Part shown: positions 1-6,017 of the stretch, one piece after another
Position numbering within the stretch: the stretch's first letter is position 1
Layout: the number at the start of each line of letters is the position of its first letter
NCBI GenBank assembly: GCA_948528155.1
Contig: CAOSZT010000049.1
Span: forward strand, 1-14,158
Direction of reading: 5' to 3'
Source: an uncultured Clostridia bacterium
GTDB lineage: Bacteria > Bacillota > Clostridia > TANB77 > CAG-508
Length of the DNA: 14,158 nucleotides
Notes under the pieces: generated by a model
Seen by the model: the letters and a program-made list of their open reading frames with translations, nothing else
What the model was told of the DNA's origin: nothing
Database searches by the model: none
Program-made: the position numbers and the translations under genes

Positions 1-58
1 ATAACAATCTAACTAGCTATTAGATTATTTTTATAATATAGAGACTAGCTATCTCTAT

Positions 59-180
59 GCTATAAAGTTTTTTGAGTAGTGAAATGCTACTATCCTGGTC
101 GTAGTGAAAGTCGGGTACCACAAATAAAAACGAGTGGACGGATATCAGGGTAAAGATACTAATGTTTTTAACTTTATAGT
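59..180 (+). other. Multi-branched RNA domain closed by an 11-bp stem
   Basis: Positions 60-69 (CTATAAAGTT) pair perfectly with 170-179 (AACTTTATAG), and G59-U180 adds a wobble pair. Nested inside are stem 75-79/87-91 (AGTAG/CTACT, with a GAAA-containing loop), stem 92-97/146-151 (six pairs, one G-U), a short stem 99-102/138-141, and stem 118-121/134-137 (CCAC/GTGG). The closing stem begins at 59, immediately after the hairpin ending at 58, so the two could stack end to end. The pairing is read by eye; energies were not calculated. Confidence 0.55.
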
Positions 181-190
181 GAAAAAAAGT

Positions 191-294
191 TATTAATTAT
201 ACTAGGTAAATTAATATAAATCTGGCTATAGTTAGCCTCCTTTCGTAATAAGATGAAATAAAATGAAACAATAGAACTTTCCTAGTGAGTTCTA
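191..294 (+). other. Hairpin pair with complementary (kissing) loops
   Basis: Hairpin A has arms 191-198 (TATTAATT) and 209-216 (AATTAATA), with loop 199-208. Hairpin B has arms 272-278 (TAGAACT) and 288-294 (AGTTCTA), with loop 279-287. The loop segments ACTAGG (201-206) and CCTAGT (281-286) are exact reverse complements, and U200-G287 could extend them by a wobble. A third hairpin, 224-228/233-237, lies between. Six matched bases placed in the two apical loops of perfect stems are unlikely by chance and suggest a tertiary contact. Confidence 0.55.
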
Positions 295-444
295 AAAATT
301 TTAAATAGTATGAAGTGATATATAAAAAGACTTAGGTTATCTGTTTTAGAATAGCATAATAATTGTACAATAAAAGCTTTCTTTTCCTTACTTAAGCAGA
401 AAACAAATATATCATTTCATAGTATTTATAAGAAAGAGGTAAAT

Positions 445-588
445 ATGAAAAAAGATTTACAAGAATTAATTAATGAAGCAGTACAAAAAAGTATAAATAA
501 AACAATAATAGATAATATAAATAATCCAAAATTTGAATTTGTAGCAACATATGATGCAGAAAGTTTAACACGATATATAAATAGATAG
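445..588 (+). CDS. Small hypothetical phage protein (47 aa)
   Basis: A 47-residue ORF opens at an ATG preceded by a good ribosome binding site (AGAAAGAGGT, about four bases before the start). It begins MKKDLQELINEAVQKSINKT and ends with YDAESLTRYINR. The first half reads as an amphipathic helix rich in Lys, Glu, Asn and Ile; there are no cysteines and no membrane segment. It starts 18 bases after the long stem that ends the structured RNA at 426, so that structure could influence its expression. A 16-base gap separates it from the next small gene, which uses a very similar start context (TAAATATG), suggesting one operon. I do not recognise the family. The evidence that it is a real gene is the ribosome binding site, codon usage like its neighbours and the tight spacing. 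Confidence 0.6.
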   Translation: MKKDLQELINEAVQKSINKTIIDNINNPKFEFVATYDAESLTRYINR

Positions 589-604
589 AAAAGAAGGTGT
601 AAAT

Positions 605-724
605 ATGACCGAAGAAGAAATAAAACAATTTAAAGAAGAAAACTGTAGCAAATGCACAAAGAATATAGATTGCAAAATAGAAAAAGGTTCAGAAGGAAAA
701 TTAATGTGTACAGAAGAGGAATAA
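605..724 (+). CDS. Four-cysteine mini-protein (39 aa), possible zinc-binding
   Basis: A 39-residue acidic ORF with ribosome binding site AGAAGGTG ahead of its ATG. It carries four cysteines, at residues 14, 17, 23 and 35 (a CSKC pair, then IDC and LMC). A CxxC pair plus two further cysteines in so short a protein is the usual signature of a small treble-clef or rubredoxin-like zinc site, but no named family can be assigned. It ends four bases before the start of the next gene, which is also a four-cysteine mini-protein, so the two are almost certainly cotranscribed and may be translationally coupled. Function unknown; small zinc proteins in phages can be DNA-binding regulators or inhibitors of host enzymes. 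That role is speculation here. Confidence 0.6.
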   Translation: MTEEEIKQFKEENCSKCTKNIDCKIEKGSEGKLMCTEEE

Positions 725-728
725 AAAA

Positions 729-872
729 ATGGAAGATAAAATTGATTACGCTAAATGCATGACAAGAAAATGTGAAGAATGTAATAGATACAATTATTGT
801 TTTAAATACAAGACAAAAAATATAAATAAAAAAAGATTTTCGACAAATTATGACAAAAAACACAATAAATAA
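729..872 (+). CDS. Four-cysteine basic mini-protein (47 aa), possible zinc-binding
   Basis: A 47-residue ORF starting at ATG 729, with the ribosome binding site (GAAGAGGAA) lying inside the end of the upstream gene. Cysteines fall at residues 10, 15, 18 and 24, a CxxxxCxxCxxxxxC cluster that could bind one zinc ion. The last 20 or so residues are strongly basic (Lys- and Arg-rich, KNINKKRF), which would suit nucleic-acid binding. The cysteine layout resembles but does not match its acidic neighbour, so the pair could be diverged paralogues or functional partners; this is inference. The extended -10 promoter of the next gene follows just after its stop codon. I do not recognise a family. Confidence 0.6.
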   Translation: MEDKIDYAKCMTRKCEECNRYNYCFKYKTKNINKKRFSTNYDKKHNK

Positions 873-873
873 G

Positions 874-897
874 TGATATAATAAAATAAAAAAGGAG
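874..897 (+). promoter_or_regulatory. Extended -10 promoter and ribosome binding site for the TM2 gene
   Basis: TGATATAAT at 874-882 matches the extended -10 consensus TGnTATAAT exactly. The best -35-like match (ATGACA, 850-855) is spaced about 21 bases away, too far for a normal contact, so the promoter would depend on the TG extension. Transcription would start around 889, just before the ribosome binding site AAAGGAG (891-897), giving a very short leader. Confidence 0.5.
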
Positions 898-905
898 TTG
901 ATTAT

Positions 906-1133
906 ATGGCTAATTATACTACTATTACAAGTGACAGAAGTAAAAAAACAACATTAATATTATGTGTATGTGGAGGAATTTTTGGAATACATGATTATTA
1001 TTTAGGAAGAATAGCAAGTGGATTAATAAAAACATGTACAGTTAATTTTTGTTGTTTAGGATGGATTATAGATATGATTAAAATAGCAACTGGAGGATAT
1101 AGAGATAATTCAGGAGCACCAATAAGACAATAA
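906..1133 (+). CDS. TM2-domain membrane protein
   Basis: A 75-residue protein with the TM2 family layout: a first hydrophobic span (about residues 15-33) containing GGIFGIHDYYLG, a turn with GRIASG, a second span (about 44-62) containing CLGWIIDMIKIATGG, then the conserved tail YRDNSGAPI. The FGIH.YYLG and W.ID motifs are diagnostic of the family. TM2 proteins are small two-helix membrane proteins found across bacteria and phages; their molecular role is unsettled. It should sit in the host cytoplasmic membrane. Four extra cysteines (20, 22, 49, 50) lie in or near the spans. It has its own promoter-like element upstream and an intrinsic terminator directly downstream, unlike the surrounding operons, which is the architecture of a moron gene expressed independently of the lytic programme. 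A role in altering the host envelope or excluding other phages is a guess. Confidence 0.85.
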   Translation: MANYTTITSDRSKKTTLILCVCGGIFGIHDYYLGRIASGLIKTCTVNFCCLGWIIDMIKIATGGYRDNSGAPIRQ

Positions 1134-1140
1134 AAACGAA

Positions 1141-1166
1141 AAAGCACCTAAAAGGTGTTTTTTTAT
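1141..1166 (+). terminator. Intrinsic terminator after the TM2 gene
   Basis: Stem CACCT (1145-1149) / AGGTG (1153-1157) with an AAA loop, extended by G1144-U1158 and A-U pairs, followed by a run of seven T (1158-1164) and more T beyond. It lies eight bases after the stop codon. Confidence 0.85.
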
Positions 1167-1189
1167 TTTGTAGTAAAGAGGTGATTGAA

Positions 1190-1300
1190 ATGCAAGGAAT
1201 AGTAATAACAGCAATAATATGTGGAACAATATTAGCTATATTTTTGGAGGGAAAAGTAAATAATGCTAAAAAGTTGCAAACATTGTGGAAAGATACATGA
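1190..1300 (+). CDS. Single-span membrane micropeptide (36 aa)
   Basis: A 36-residue ORF opening at ATG 1190 behind a strong ribosome binding site (AAAGAGGTG). Residues 1-18 form one hydrophobic stretch (MQGIVITAIICGTILAIF) followed by a basic, polar tail (EGKVNNAKKLQTLWKDT), so a single membrane-spanning peptide with its tail in the cytoplasm is likely. Its last 38 bases overlap the start of the HNH gene in another frame, and the ribosome binding site of the HNH gene lies inside it, so it may act partly to couple translation. It could be a true micropeptide, a leader ORF, or the remnant of a longer gene; no family is recognised. Confidence 0.45.
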   Translation: MQGIVITAIICGTILAIFLEGKVNNAKKLQTLWKDT

Positions 1301-1628
1301 TAGTAAATTTATATGTAGTCAAAAGCCACAAAGAAAGAAGTACAATACAGAAGCGGACAAGTTTAGAAATACGAATAAATGGAGAAATAAAAGAGAAGAA
1401 ATAAAGCAAAGAGATTTAAGACTATGTCAAATATGTATTAGAGGATTACATAACACAGTAAATAAATACAATACAGAAAATTTAGAAGTACATCACAATA
1501 TACCTATAAATGAAGATTATAATAAAAGATTAGATAATGATAACTTATTAACAGTATGTCATTATCACCATGAGATGTGCGAAAAACGGAGAAATACCAA
1601 AACAAGAAGTACAAAAAATTATAAATGA
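1263..1628 (+). CDS. HNH endonuclease (terminase-associated)
   Basis: A 121-residue protein of the HNH nuclease type found beside terminase genes in HK97-like phages. N-terminal C5-x2-C8 and C18 suggest a small metal site. The core follows: W40...RD51...C55-x2-C58, then E75-V-H77-H78, N94 and C99-x2-H102-H103, giving the His-Asn-His active site held by a Cys-rich zinc centre. In related phages this nuclease works with the large terminase for specific cutting at cos during packaging (established for HK97 gp74 and its relatives). Its gene precedes a C-rich intergenic region and the small terminase, the usual order. The start at 1263 is supported by GGAGGG at 1246-1251, a somewhat long 11-base spacing. 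Length is normal for the family. Confidence 0.9.
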   Translation: MLKSCKHCGKIHDSKFICSQKPQRKKYNTEADKFRNTNKWRNKREEIKQRDLRLCQICIRGLHNTVNKYNTENLEVHHNIPINEDYNKRLDNDNLLTVCHYHHEMCEKRRNTKTRSTKNYK

Positions 1629-1779
1629 ACAAGAAAATATATAATTAAGATTATAACAAGTATCCCCCCCTAATTTTAAATTTTAAAAGTGGAAATTTAT
1701 TCAACACGGACTGCCCACCTTTGCTTAAAATAAATTCCCACATCAGCATTTTTATAAAAATAGAAAGGAAGTGAACAAT
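1629..1779 (+). other. HNH-terS intergenic region, candidate cos/packaging site
   Basis: About 150 bases without a gene. It contains a run of seven C (1664-1670), very unusual in this AT-rich sequence, and an inverted repeat GTGGAAATTTATT (1689-1701) / AATAAATTCCCAC (1729-1741), matching at 12 of 13 positions around a 27-base centre. A second G+C-richer patch (ACGGACTGCCCACC, 1706-1719) lies in that centre. In HNH-carrying HK97-like phages cos lies beside the terminase genes, so cohesive-end cutting or terminase binding here is plausible. The ribosome binding site of the small terminase (AAAGGA, 1765-1770) is at its end. Confidence 0.4.
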
Positions 1780-2352
1780 ATGCCAACACCAACAAAGCCA
1801 TTTAAAGTTCTTTCGACTGAAAAAAAATCGCATCGTACAAAAGCTGAACTTAAGAAAAGAGAAGAAGAAGAACAGTCTTTAAGTACAGATATAGAATTAA
1901 AGGAAAGAAAAGAAATTAAGCAAAATAAAATAGCACATAAAGAGTTTAAAAGAATAGAAAAATTACTTAAAAATATAGACAAAAATGATGCAATTTACGA
2001 AGCGGTTATAAATAGATATTGTTTACTTCAAGCAGAATGCTATGACTTAGAAGAAAGAAGAGAAGAATTTTATAAACTAGTATTTGAACTAAAAGAAGAG
2101 TCAAAAGAATTAACAGATAAAATGGATTATGATGAAGATGTTATGACTTACAAGCTTGAATATGCGAAAGCAATTGATAAGATAATGAGTTCAATGTTAT
2201 CAATAGACAAACAAATACAGTCAAAAAGAAAAATGTTGCTAGATATTGAAAAAGAAAATGTAATGACTATCGCATCAGCATTAAGAAGTATTCCTAAAAA
2301 ACAAGAAAAAGATGATAATCCACTATTAAAGGTATTACGAGGTGAAGCATAA
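1780..2352 (+). CDS. terS: Terminase small subunit (P27 family)
   Basis: A 190-residue protein with the typical P27-type opening MPTPTKPFKVLS, followed by a highly charged Lys/Glu-rich helical body (about residues 20-140) likely to form coiled coil, and a C-terminal tail ending LLKVLRGEA. The small terminase recognises viral DNA as an oligomeric ring and hands it to the large subunit. I chose ATG 1780 over the in-frame GTG at 1771, because AAAGGA (1765-1770) is about nine bases before 1780 but directly abuts 1771, and because P27 proteins commonly begin MPxPxK. Its stop codon overlaps the large terminase start by one base (TAATG), indicating translational coupling. The assignment rests on position plus the N-terminal motif; the body is diverged. 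Confidence 0.85.
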   Translation: MPTPTKPFKVLSTEKKSHRTKAELKKREEEEQSLSTDIELKERKEIKQNKIAHKEFKRIEKLLKNIDKNDAIYEAVINRYCLLQAECYDLEERREEFYKLVFELKEESKELTDKMDYDEDVMTYKLEYAKAIDKIMSSMLSIDKQIQSKRKMLLDIEKENVMTIASALRSIPKKQEKDDNPLLKVLRGEA

Positions 2353-4028
2353 TGTTATTAGAAAAAGCAAAACAATATGCTGAAGATTGTATTTCTGGAA
2401 AAGAAATAACTACATTTGAAGTAAAAACACAATGTAAATGGTTTTTAGAAGATTTAGATAAACAAAATAATGAATACTATCCATATTATTTTGATACGAA
2501 AAAAATAGGCATTATAGAAGGAATACTAAAATTATTAAACTTTGCAACAGGACTTAATATAGTAGGTAAAAGTATATACAAAGGTTTGGAAAATTTCCAA
2601 GCTTTTTTTATTGCAAATATTTTTGGGTGGAGATATAAAACTGATTCTAATAAATTTAGATATAGAGAAGTTGATTTATTTATACCAAGAAAAAATACTA
2701 AGACATTTTTATCAGCATTAATAATAATAATTTTAATGTTAACAGAAGATGAATATTCAGAATTTTATTCAATTTGTTTAGACAGAGATTTAGCAGGAGA
2801 AGTAAAGAAAGCGATATCGCAAATATTAAATGCAAGTCCATCAGTTTTAGAATATTTTAATATACCAAAAACTTTAAGTGGAAGAATGGAGTGTACTTTA
2901 ACACATTCATTTTATCAACCAAGAACATCAGAAGCAAACAGAAATAACTCTATAAAACCTAGCGCATTTATTGCTGACGAATATGGAGCAATGAAAGATA
3001 ATGCCAATGTAGAAGCTATGCGTTCAGGACAATTAAGTGTAAGAAATCCACTTATGTTCAAATTAACTACAGCTTATGCAGAAGATAAGTCGATAATGCT
3101 TGATGAATTAGCTTATTTAAAGAAAATATATCAAGAAACAGAAAAAGATGATAGATTATTTGCTCTTGTATATTATGCCACAGAGGAACATTTATGGGAT
3201 GATATAGGAATAATGATGGCAAATCCATTAAGAATTGAAGAAAACTATGAAGAAATAAGAAGAGCAAGACAAAAAGCAATAGCAAAACCAAGTGAAAGAA
3301 TAGAATTTTTGACTAAAAATATGAATTACTTTATGCCTTCAAACAGCGGAGAAGAATTTATTAGTATCGACAAACTAAGAAAATGTAAAAATACTAGAGG
3401 AATATTTAATTGGCAAGGAAAAGATGTTTATTTAGGAATAGATTTAGCAATGACTAATGATAATACCTCTGTTTCAATGGTAACTGTTGAAGATGAAGTG
3501 ATTTATGCTAAATCATGGGCATTTATTCCAAAAGATAGAATAGAAGAAAAAAATAGGCGTGAAAGAACAGATTATAGAAGATTTATGGAAGAAGGAAGTT
3601 GTTTTGCATGCGGAGATGAAATAATATCATATGAGTTTGTAGAAAATTTTATAATGAGTATAGAAAAAGAATATGGAGTTCATATAGTACAAATTGGATA
3701 TGATAGATACAATTGCATATCTACTGCTAATAAATTAGATTCGGCAGGATATGAAACAGTAGAAGTAAAACAGCATTCATCTGTATTACATCAACCTACA
3801 AAACTATTACAAGAAAGCATTTTACAACGAAAATTTAGTTATGATGGAGATAAGTTATATGAAATTAACTTTCAAAATGCAAAATGCGTTGAAGATACTA
3901 ATTTAAATAAATATGTAAATAAGAAAAAATCAACTGGAAAGGTTGATATGGTAGTAAGTACAATAATTGCTATATATTTATTACAACAAAATATGTATGA
4001 AGATGGCTTTGTTGTACAAAGTTTTTAA
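2352..4028 (+). CDS. terL: Terminase large subunit (HK97 type)
   Basis: A 558-residue packaging motor with both domains intact. The ATPase part has a deviant Walker A, PRKNTKT (residues 112-118), a Walker B ending in catalytic acids, FIADE (206-210), and a coupling motif around LTTAY (238-242). The C-terminal RNase H-like nuclease shows three acidic residues in the expected places: D364 (YLGIDLAMTND), D451 (IQIGYDRYN) and D532 (STGKVDMVVSTI). It pumps DNA through the portal using ATP and cuts concatemers at the ends. Length and motif spacing are normal for HK97-like large terminases, with no truncation or intron. The start overlaps the small terminase stop by one base. The next gene, the portal, starts 18 bases later, as expected since the two proteins dock. 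Confidence 0.96.
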   Translation: MLLEKAKQYAEDCISGKEITTFEVKTQCKWFLEDLDKQNNEYYPYYFDTKKIGIIEGILKLLNFATGLNIVGKSIYKGLENFQAFFIANIFGWRYKTDSNKFRYREVDLFIPRKNTKTFLSALIIIILMLTEDEYSEFYSICLDRDLAGEVKKAISQILNASPSVLEYFNIPKTLSGRMECTLTHSFYQPRTSEANRNNSIKPSAFIADEYGAMKDNANVEAMRSGQLSVRNPLMFKLTTAYAEDKSIMLDELAYLKKIYQETEKDDRLFALVYYATEEHLWDDIGIMMANPLRIEENYEEIRRARQKAIAKPSERIEFLTKNMNYFMPSNSGEEFISIDKLRKCKNTRGIFNWQGKDVYLGIDLAMTNDNTSVSMVTVEDEVIYAKSWAFIPKDRIEEKNRRERTDYRRFMEEGSCFACGDEIISYEFVENFIMSIEKEYGVHIVQIGYDRYNCISTANKLDSAGYETVEVKQHSSVLHQPTKLLQESILQRKFSYDGDKLYEINFQNAKCVEDTNLNKYVNKKKSTGKVDMVVSTIIAIYLLQQNMYEDGFVVQSF

Positions 4029-4046
4029 ACGAAAGGAAGTGATAAG

Positions 4047-5282
4047 ATGGGAATATTTAAAAGAAAAGTAAAAAATGAAACAGAAGAATCAAAGACAAAC
4101 GAAGAACAGGAAGATGTGCTATTAAAAGCGTTAATGAAAGGCGAAGAAATCGGAAGAGATGAAGCATTAACAATTCCAGCAATTTCAAGTGCTGTAAGTT
4201 TAATTTGTGATAGTTTTGCAATGATACCATTTAAATTATATGAAAAATCTACAAAAGATAAGAAAAAACAGACAAAAGAAATTGAAGATGAAAGAGTAAA
4301 TATTATAAATAAAGATACTAAAGATACATTAGATGGTTTTCAATTTAAAAAGGCTATTTGCGAAGATTATTTACTAGGAAAAGGTGGATATGCGTATATA
4401 AATAAAAAAGGAAATAGGTTTATCGGTTTAAATTATGTAGAAGATAATAAAATAACGATATTAAAAAATTTAGACCCAATAAATAAAAATTTTGAATTGC
4501 AAGTAAATGCAAATAATTATAAACCATTTCAATTTATAAAACTATTAAGAAATTCAAAAGATGGAGCATCAGGAACAGGATATATAACAGAAATAAATAA
4601 AACATTACAAACAGCATATAAAAGAATTTTATATGAATTAGATTTAATGAAAACAAATGGAAATAAAAAAGGTTTTTTAAAAGCTCAAAAACATTTAGAT
4701 GAAAAAGCAATGAAAGCATTAAGAGAGGCATGGAATAATTATTTTAATGGAAATTCAAGTTGTGTAATTTTAAATGATGGGATGGAATTTCAAGAGGCAT
4801 CAAATACATCTGTTGAAAATCAATTAAATGAAAAGTCAAAAACATTCGCAGATGAAGCAAAAGACATATTCCATATTAGCAAAAACAATGAAGATTTTAT
4901 AAGATACGCAGTAATGCCAATCGCTACAGCTTTCGCAACAGCTTTAAACAGGGACTTTTTACTTGAAAAAGAAAAAAGTTCTTATTATTTTGCGCCTGAT
5001 TTTACTGAATTAGCAAAAACCTCTATAAAAGACAGATATGATGCTTATAAAATAGCAATAGAAACTGGATTTATGACAAGAAATGAAGTCAGATACAAAG
5101 AAGACATGGATGCATTAGATGGATTAGATATGATTAATTTAGGTTTAGGAGATGTATTGTTAAATACTGAAACTAAAGAAATATTTATACCTAACACAAA
5201 TACAACTTACAAAATATATGAAAAAGTTAATGCATTAAATTTGGAAGCGGGAGGAGGTGTAAAAAGTGAAAAAGTTTTATGA
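4047..5282 (+). CDS. Portal protein (HK97 family)
   Basis: A 411-residue portal, the dodecameric ring at the capsid vertex through which DNA enters and leaves and to which the terminase and head-tail connector bind. Family-typical stretches include IPAISSAVSLICDSFAMIPF (about 43-62), the aromatic block GKGGYAYINK (111-120), a long central helix region (TLQTAYKRILYELDLMK), and the later FADEAKDIFHIS motif. Length is usual for the HK97 type. The ribosome binding site AAAGGAAG precedes the ATG. Its last 17 bases overlap the protease gene, and the protease ribosome binding site (GAGGAGGTG) lies within the portal coding sequence, so the two are coupled. The N-terminal 40 residues are charged and poorly conserved, as usual. 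Confidence 0.93.
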   Translation: MGIFKRKVKNETEESKTNEEQEDVLLKALMKGEEIGRDEALTIPAISSAVSLICDSFAMIPFKLYEKSTKDKKKQTKEIEDERVNIINKDTKDTLDGFQFKKAICEDYLLGKGGYAYINKKGNRFIGLNYVEDNKITILKNLDPINKNFELQVNANNYKPFQFIKLLRNSKDGASGTGYITEINKTLQTAYKRILYELDLMKTNGNKKGFLKAQKHLDEKAMKALREAWNNYFNGNSSCVILNDGMEFQEASNTSVENQLNEKSKTFADEAKDIFHISKNNEDFIRYAVMPIATAFATALNRDFLLEKEKSSYYFAPDFTELAKTSIKDRYDAYKIAIETGFMTRNEVRYKEDMDALDGLDMINLGLGDVLLNTETKEIFIPNTNTTYKIYEKVNALNLEAGGGVKSEKVL

Positions 5283-6006
5283 AATTAAGAATTTTATACC
5301 ACAAAAAAGTGCTGATTTATATATTTATGGCGAAATTGTAACAGATGATATTGATTGGTGGACCGAAGAAAAAGATGAAAATTTAGTAGGATTACAAAGT
5401 TTCAAGAAAGAACTCGATAATTTAGGAGATATAACAGATTTAAATATATATCTTAATACACCAGGAGGAGAAGTATTTGTTGCTTCTACAATGTGTTCAA
5501 TGTTACAAAGACTTAAAGAAAATGGAACGAAAATCCATACCTTCGTAGATGGTTTGTGTGCTAGTGCTGGAACATTTCTTTTGATGATGGGTGATGATAT
5601 AAATATGTATCAAAATTCTATGATTATGATACATAAGCCAGTCGCAGGTTGCTATGGAAATTCATTAGAATTTCAAAAATGTATTGATTTATTAAATACA
5701 ATTGAAAGTTCTACAATGTTACCATTATACATGAAAAAAGCAATAAAATCAGAAGAAGAAATACAAGACAAAATAAATTCAGAAAGTTGGATGGGGTCTA
5801 CTGAAGCAAGTATTTATTTCGATATTAATGTATTAGATAATACAAAAGCAGTAGCAGCATGTGTAGATAAAAATATATTTAAAAAATATAGACATGTGCC
5901 AAATAATTTAAAAAATCTATTAGGCGAAGAACAAGAAAGTCCAAAAGCAAAATCTAAAAAAGTTGATTTTTCATTATTTGAAGAAAGACTAAAAAAATTA
6001 AATTAG
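5266..6006 (+). CDS. Head maturation protease, ClpP-like (S14)
   Basis: A 246-residue ClpP-fold serine protease that clears the capsid delta domain during head maturation. It uses a GTG start, fixed by GAGGAGGTG six bases upstream. Visible family motifs are LNTPGGEVF (63-71), the nucleophile loop DGLCASAGTF with Ser100, and MIMIHKP with His123. The segment aligning with the third catalytic residue reads KINSESWMG, so the usual Asp (five residues before the Met/Leu of the WM/WL motif in relatives) is Asn171. A further 40 residues follow the protease core, with a Lys-rich tail (PKAKSKK) and a helix that may contact the capsid scaffold domain. The gene is followed by a terminator, separating it from the capsid gene. 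Confidence 0.92.
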   Translation: MKKFYEIKNFIPQKSADLYIYGEIVTDDIDWWTEEKDENLVGLQSFKKELDNLGDITDLNIYLNTPGGEVFVASTMCSMLQRLKENGTKIHTFVDGLCASAGTFLLMMGDDINMYQNSMIMIHKPVAGCYGNSLEFQKCIDLLNTIESSTMLPLYMKKAIKSEEEIQDKINSESWMGSTEASIYFDINVLDNTKAVAACVDKNIFKKYRHVPNNLKNLLGEEQESPKAKSKKVDFSLFEERLKKLN

Positions 6007-6017
6007 TTTTTATTATT

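Larger units (their letters stand above)
1..426 (+). ncRNA. Candidate large structured non-coding RNA (family unassigned; 5' end may lie outside the window)
   Basis: No convincing gene lies here, yet the stretch is saturated with paired segments on the + strand. Seen in order: hairpin 6-11/21-26; hairpin 38-44/52-58; an 11-bp stem 59-69/170-180 (10 perfect pairs plus one G-U) closing a multi-branched domain; hairpin 191-198/209-216; hairpin 224-228/233-237; hairpin 272-278/288-294; and a roughly 20-bp stem 304-323/407-426 with one G-U and one mismatch. Loop 201-206 (ACTAGG) is the exact complement of loop 281-286 (CCTAGT). The core around 92-150 is clearly richer in G+C than the surrounding genome, as is typical of functional RNA in AT-rich genomes. 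Firmicutes phages carry large ornate RNAs such as ROOL and GOLLD, and the context and complexity resemble these, but I cannot match a consensus from memory. No promoter or terminator bounding it is obvious. It could instead be a long structured leader of the small-gene operon starting at 445. Strand is inferred from its orientation with all genes. Confidence 0.6.

Noticed and set aside
1..59. tRNA gene in the 5' hairpin region
   Set aside because: No acceptor/T-arm arrangement or GTTCGA-type T-loop; the hairpins do not fold as a cloverleaf.
1..444. CRISPR array or group I/II intron
   Set aside because: No regularly spaced direct repeats; no recognisable intron domain V or group I core sequence, and no split gene around it.
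630..863. Minus-strand ORF of 77 codons across the small-gene region
   Set aside because: A Phe/Ile/Cys-rich low-complexity product antiparallel to two + strand mini-genes that have proper ribosome binding sites and ordered cysteines; judged a shadow.
1721..1758. Possible promoter (TTGCTT ... TATAAA) before the small terminase
   Set aside because: The spacer is about 26 bases, well outside the working range, and no other -10/-35 pair fits.
1771..1779. GTG start for the small terminase
   Set aside because: The ribosome binding site AAAGGA abuts this GTG with no spacing, while ATG 1780 has about nine bases of spacing and the family-typical MPTPTKP opening.
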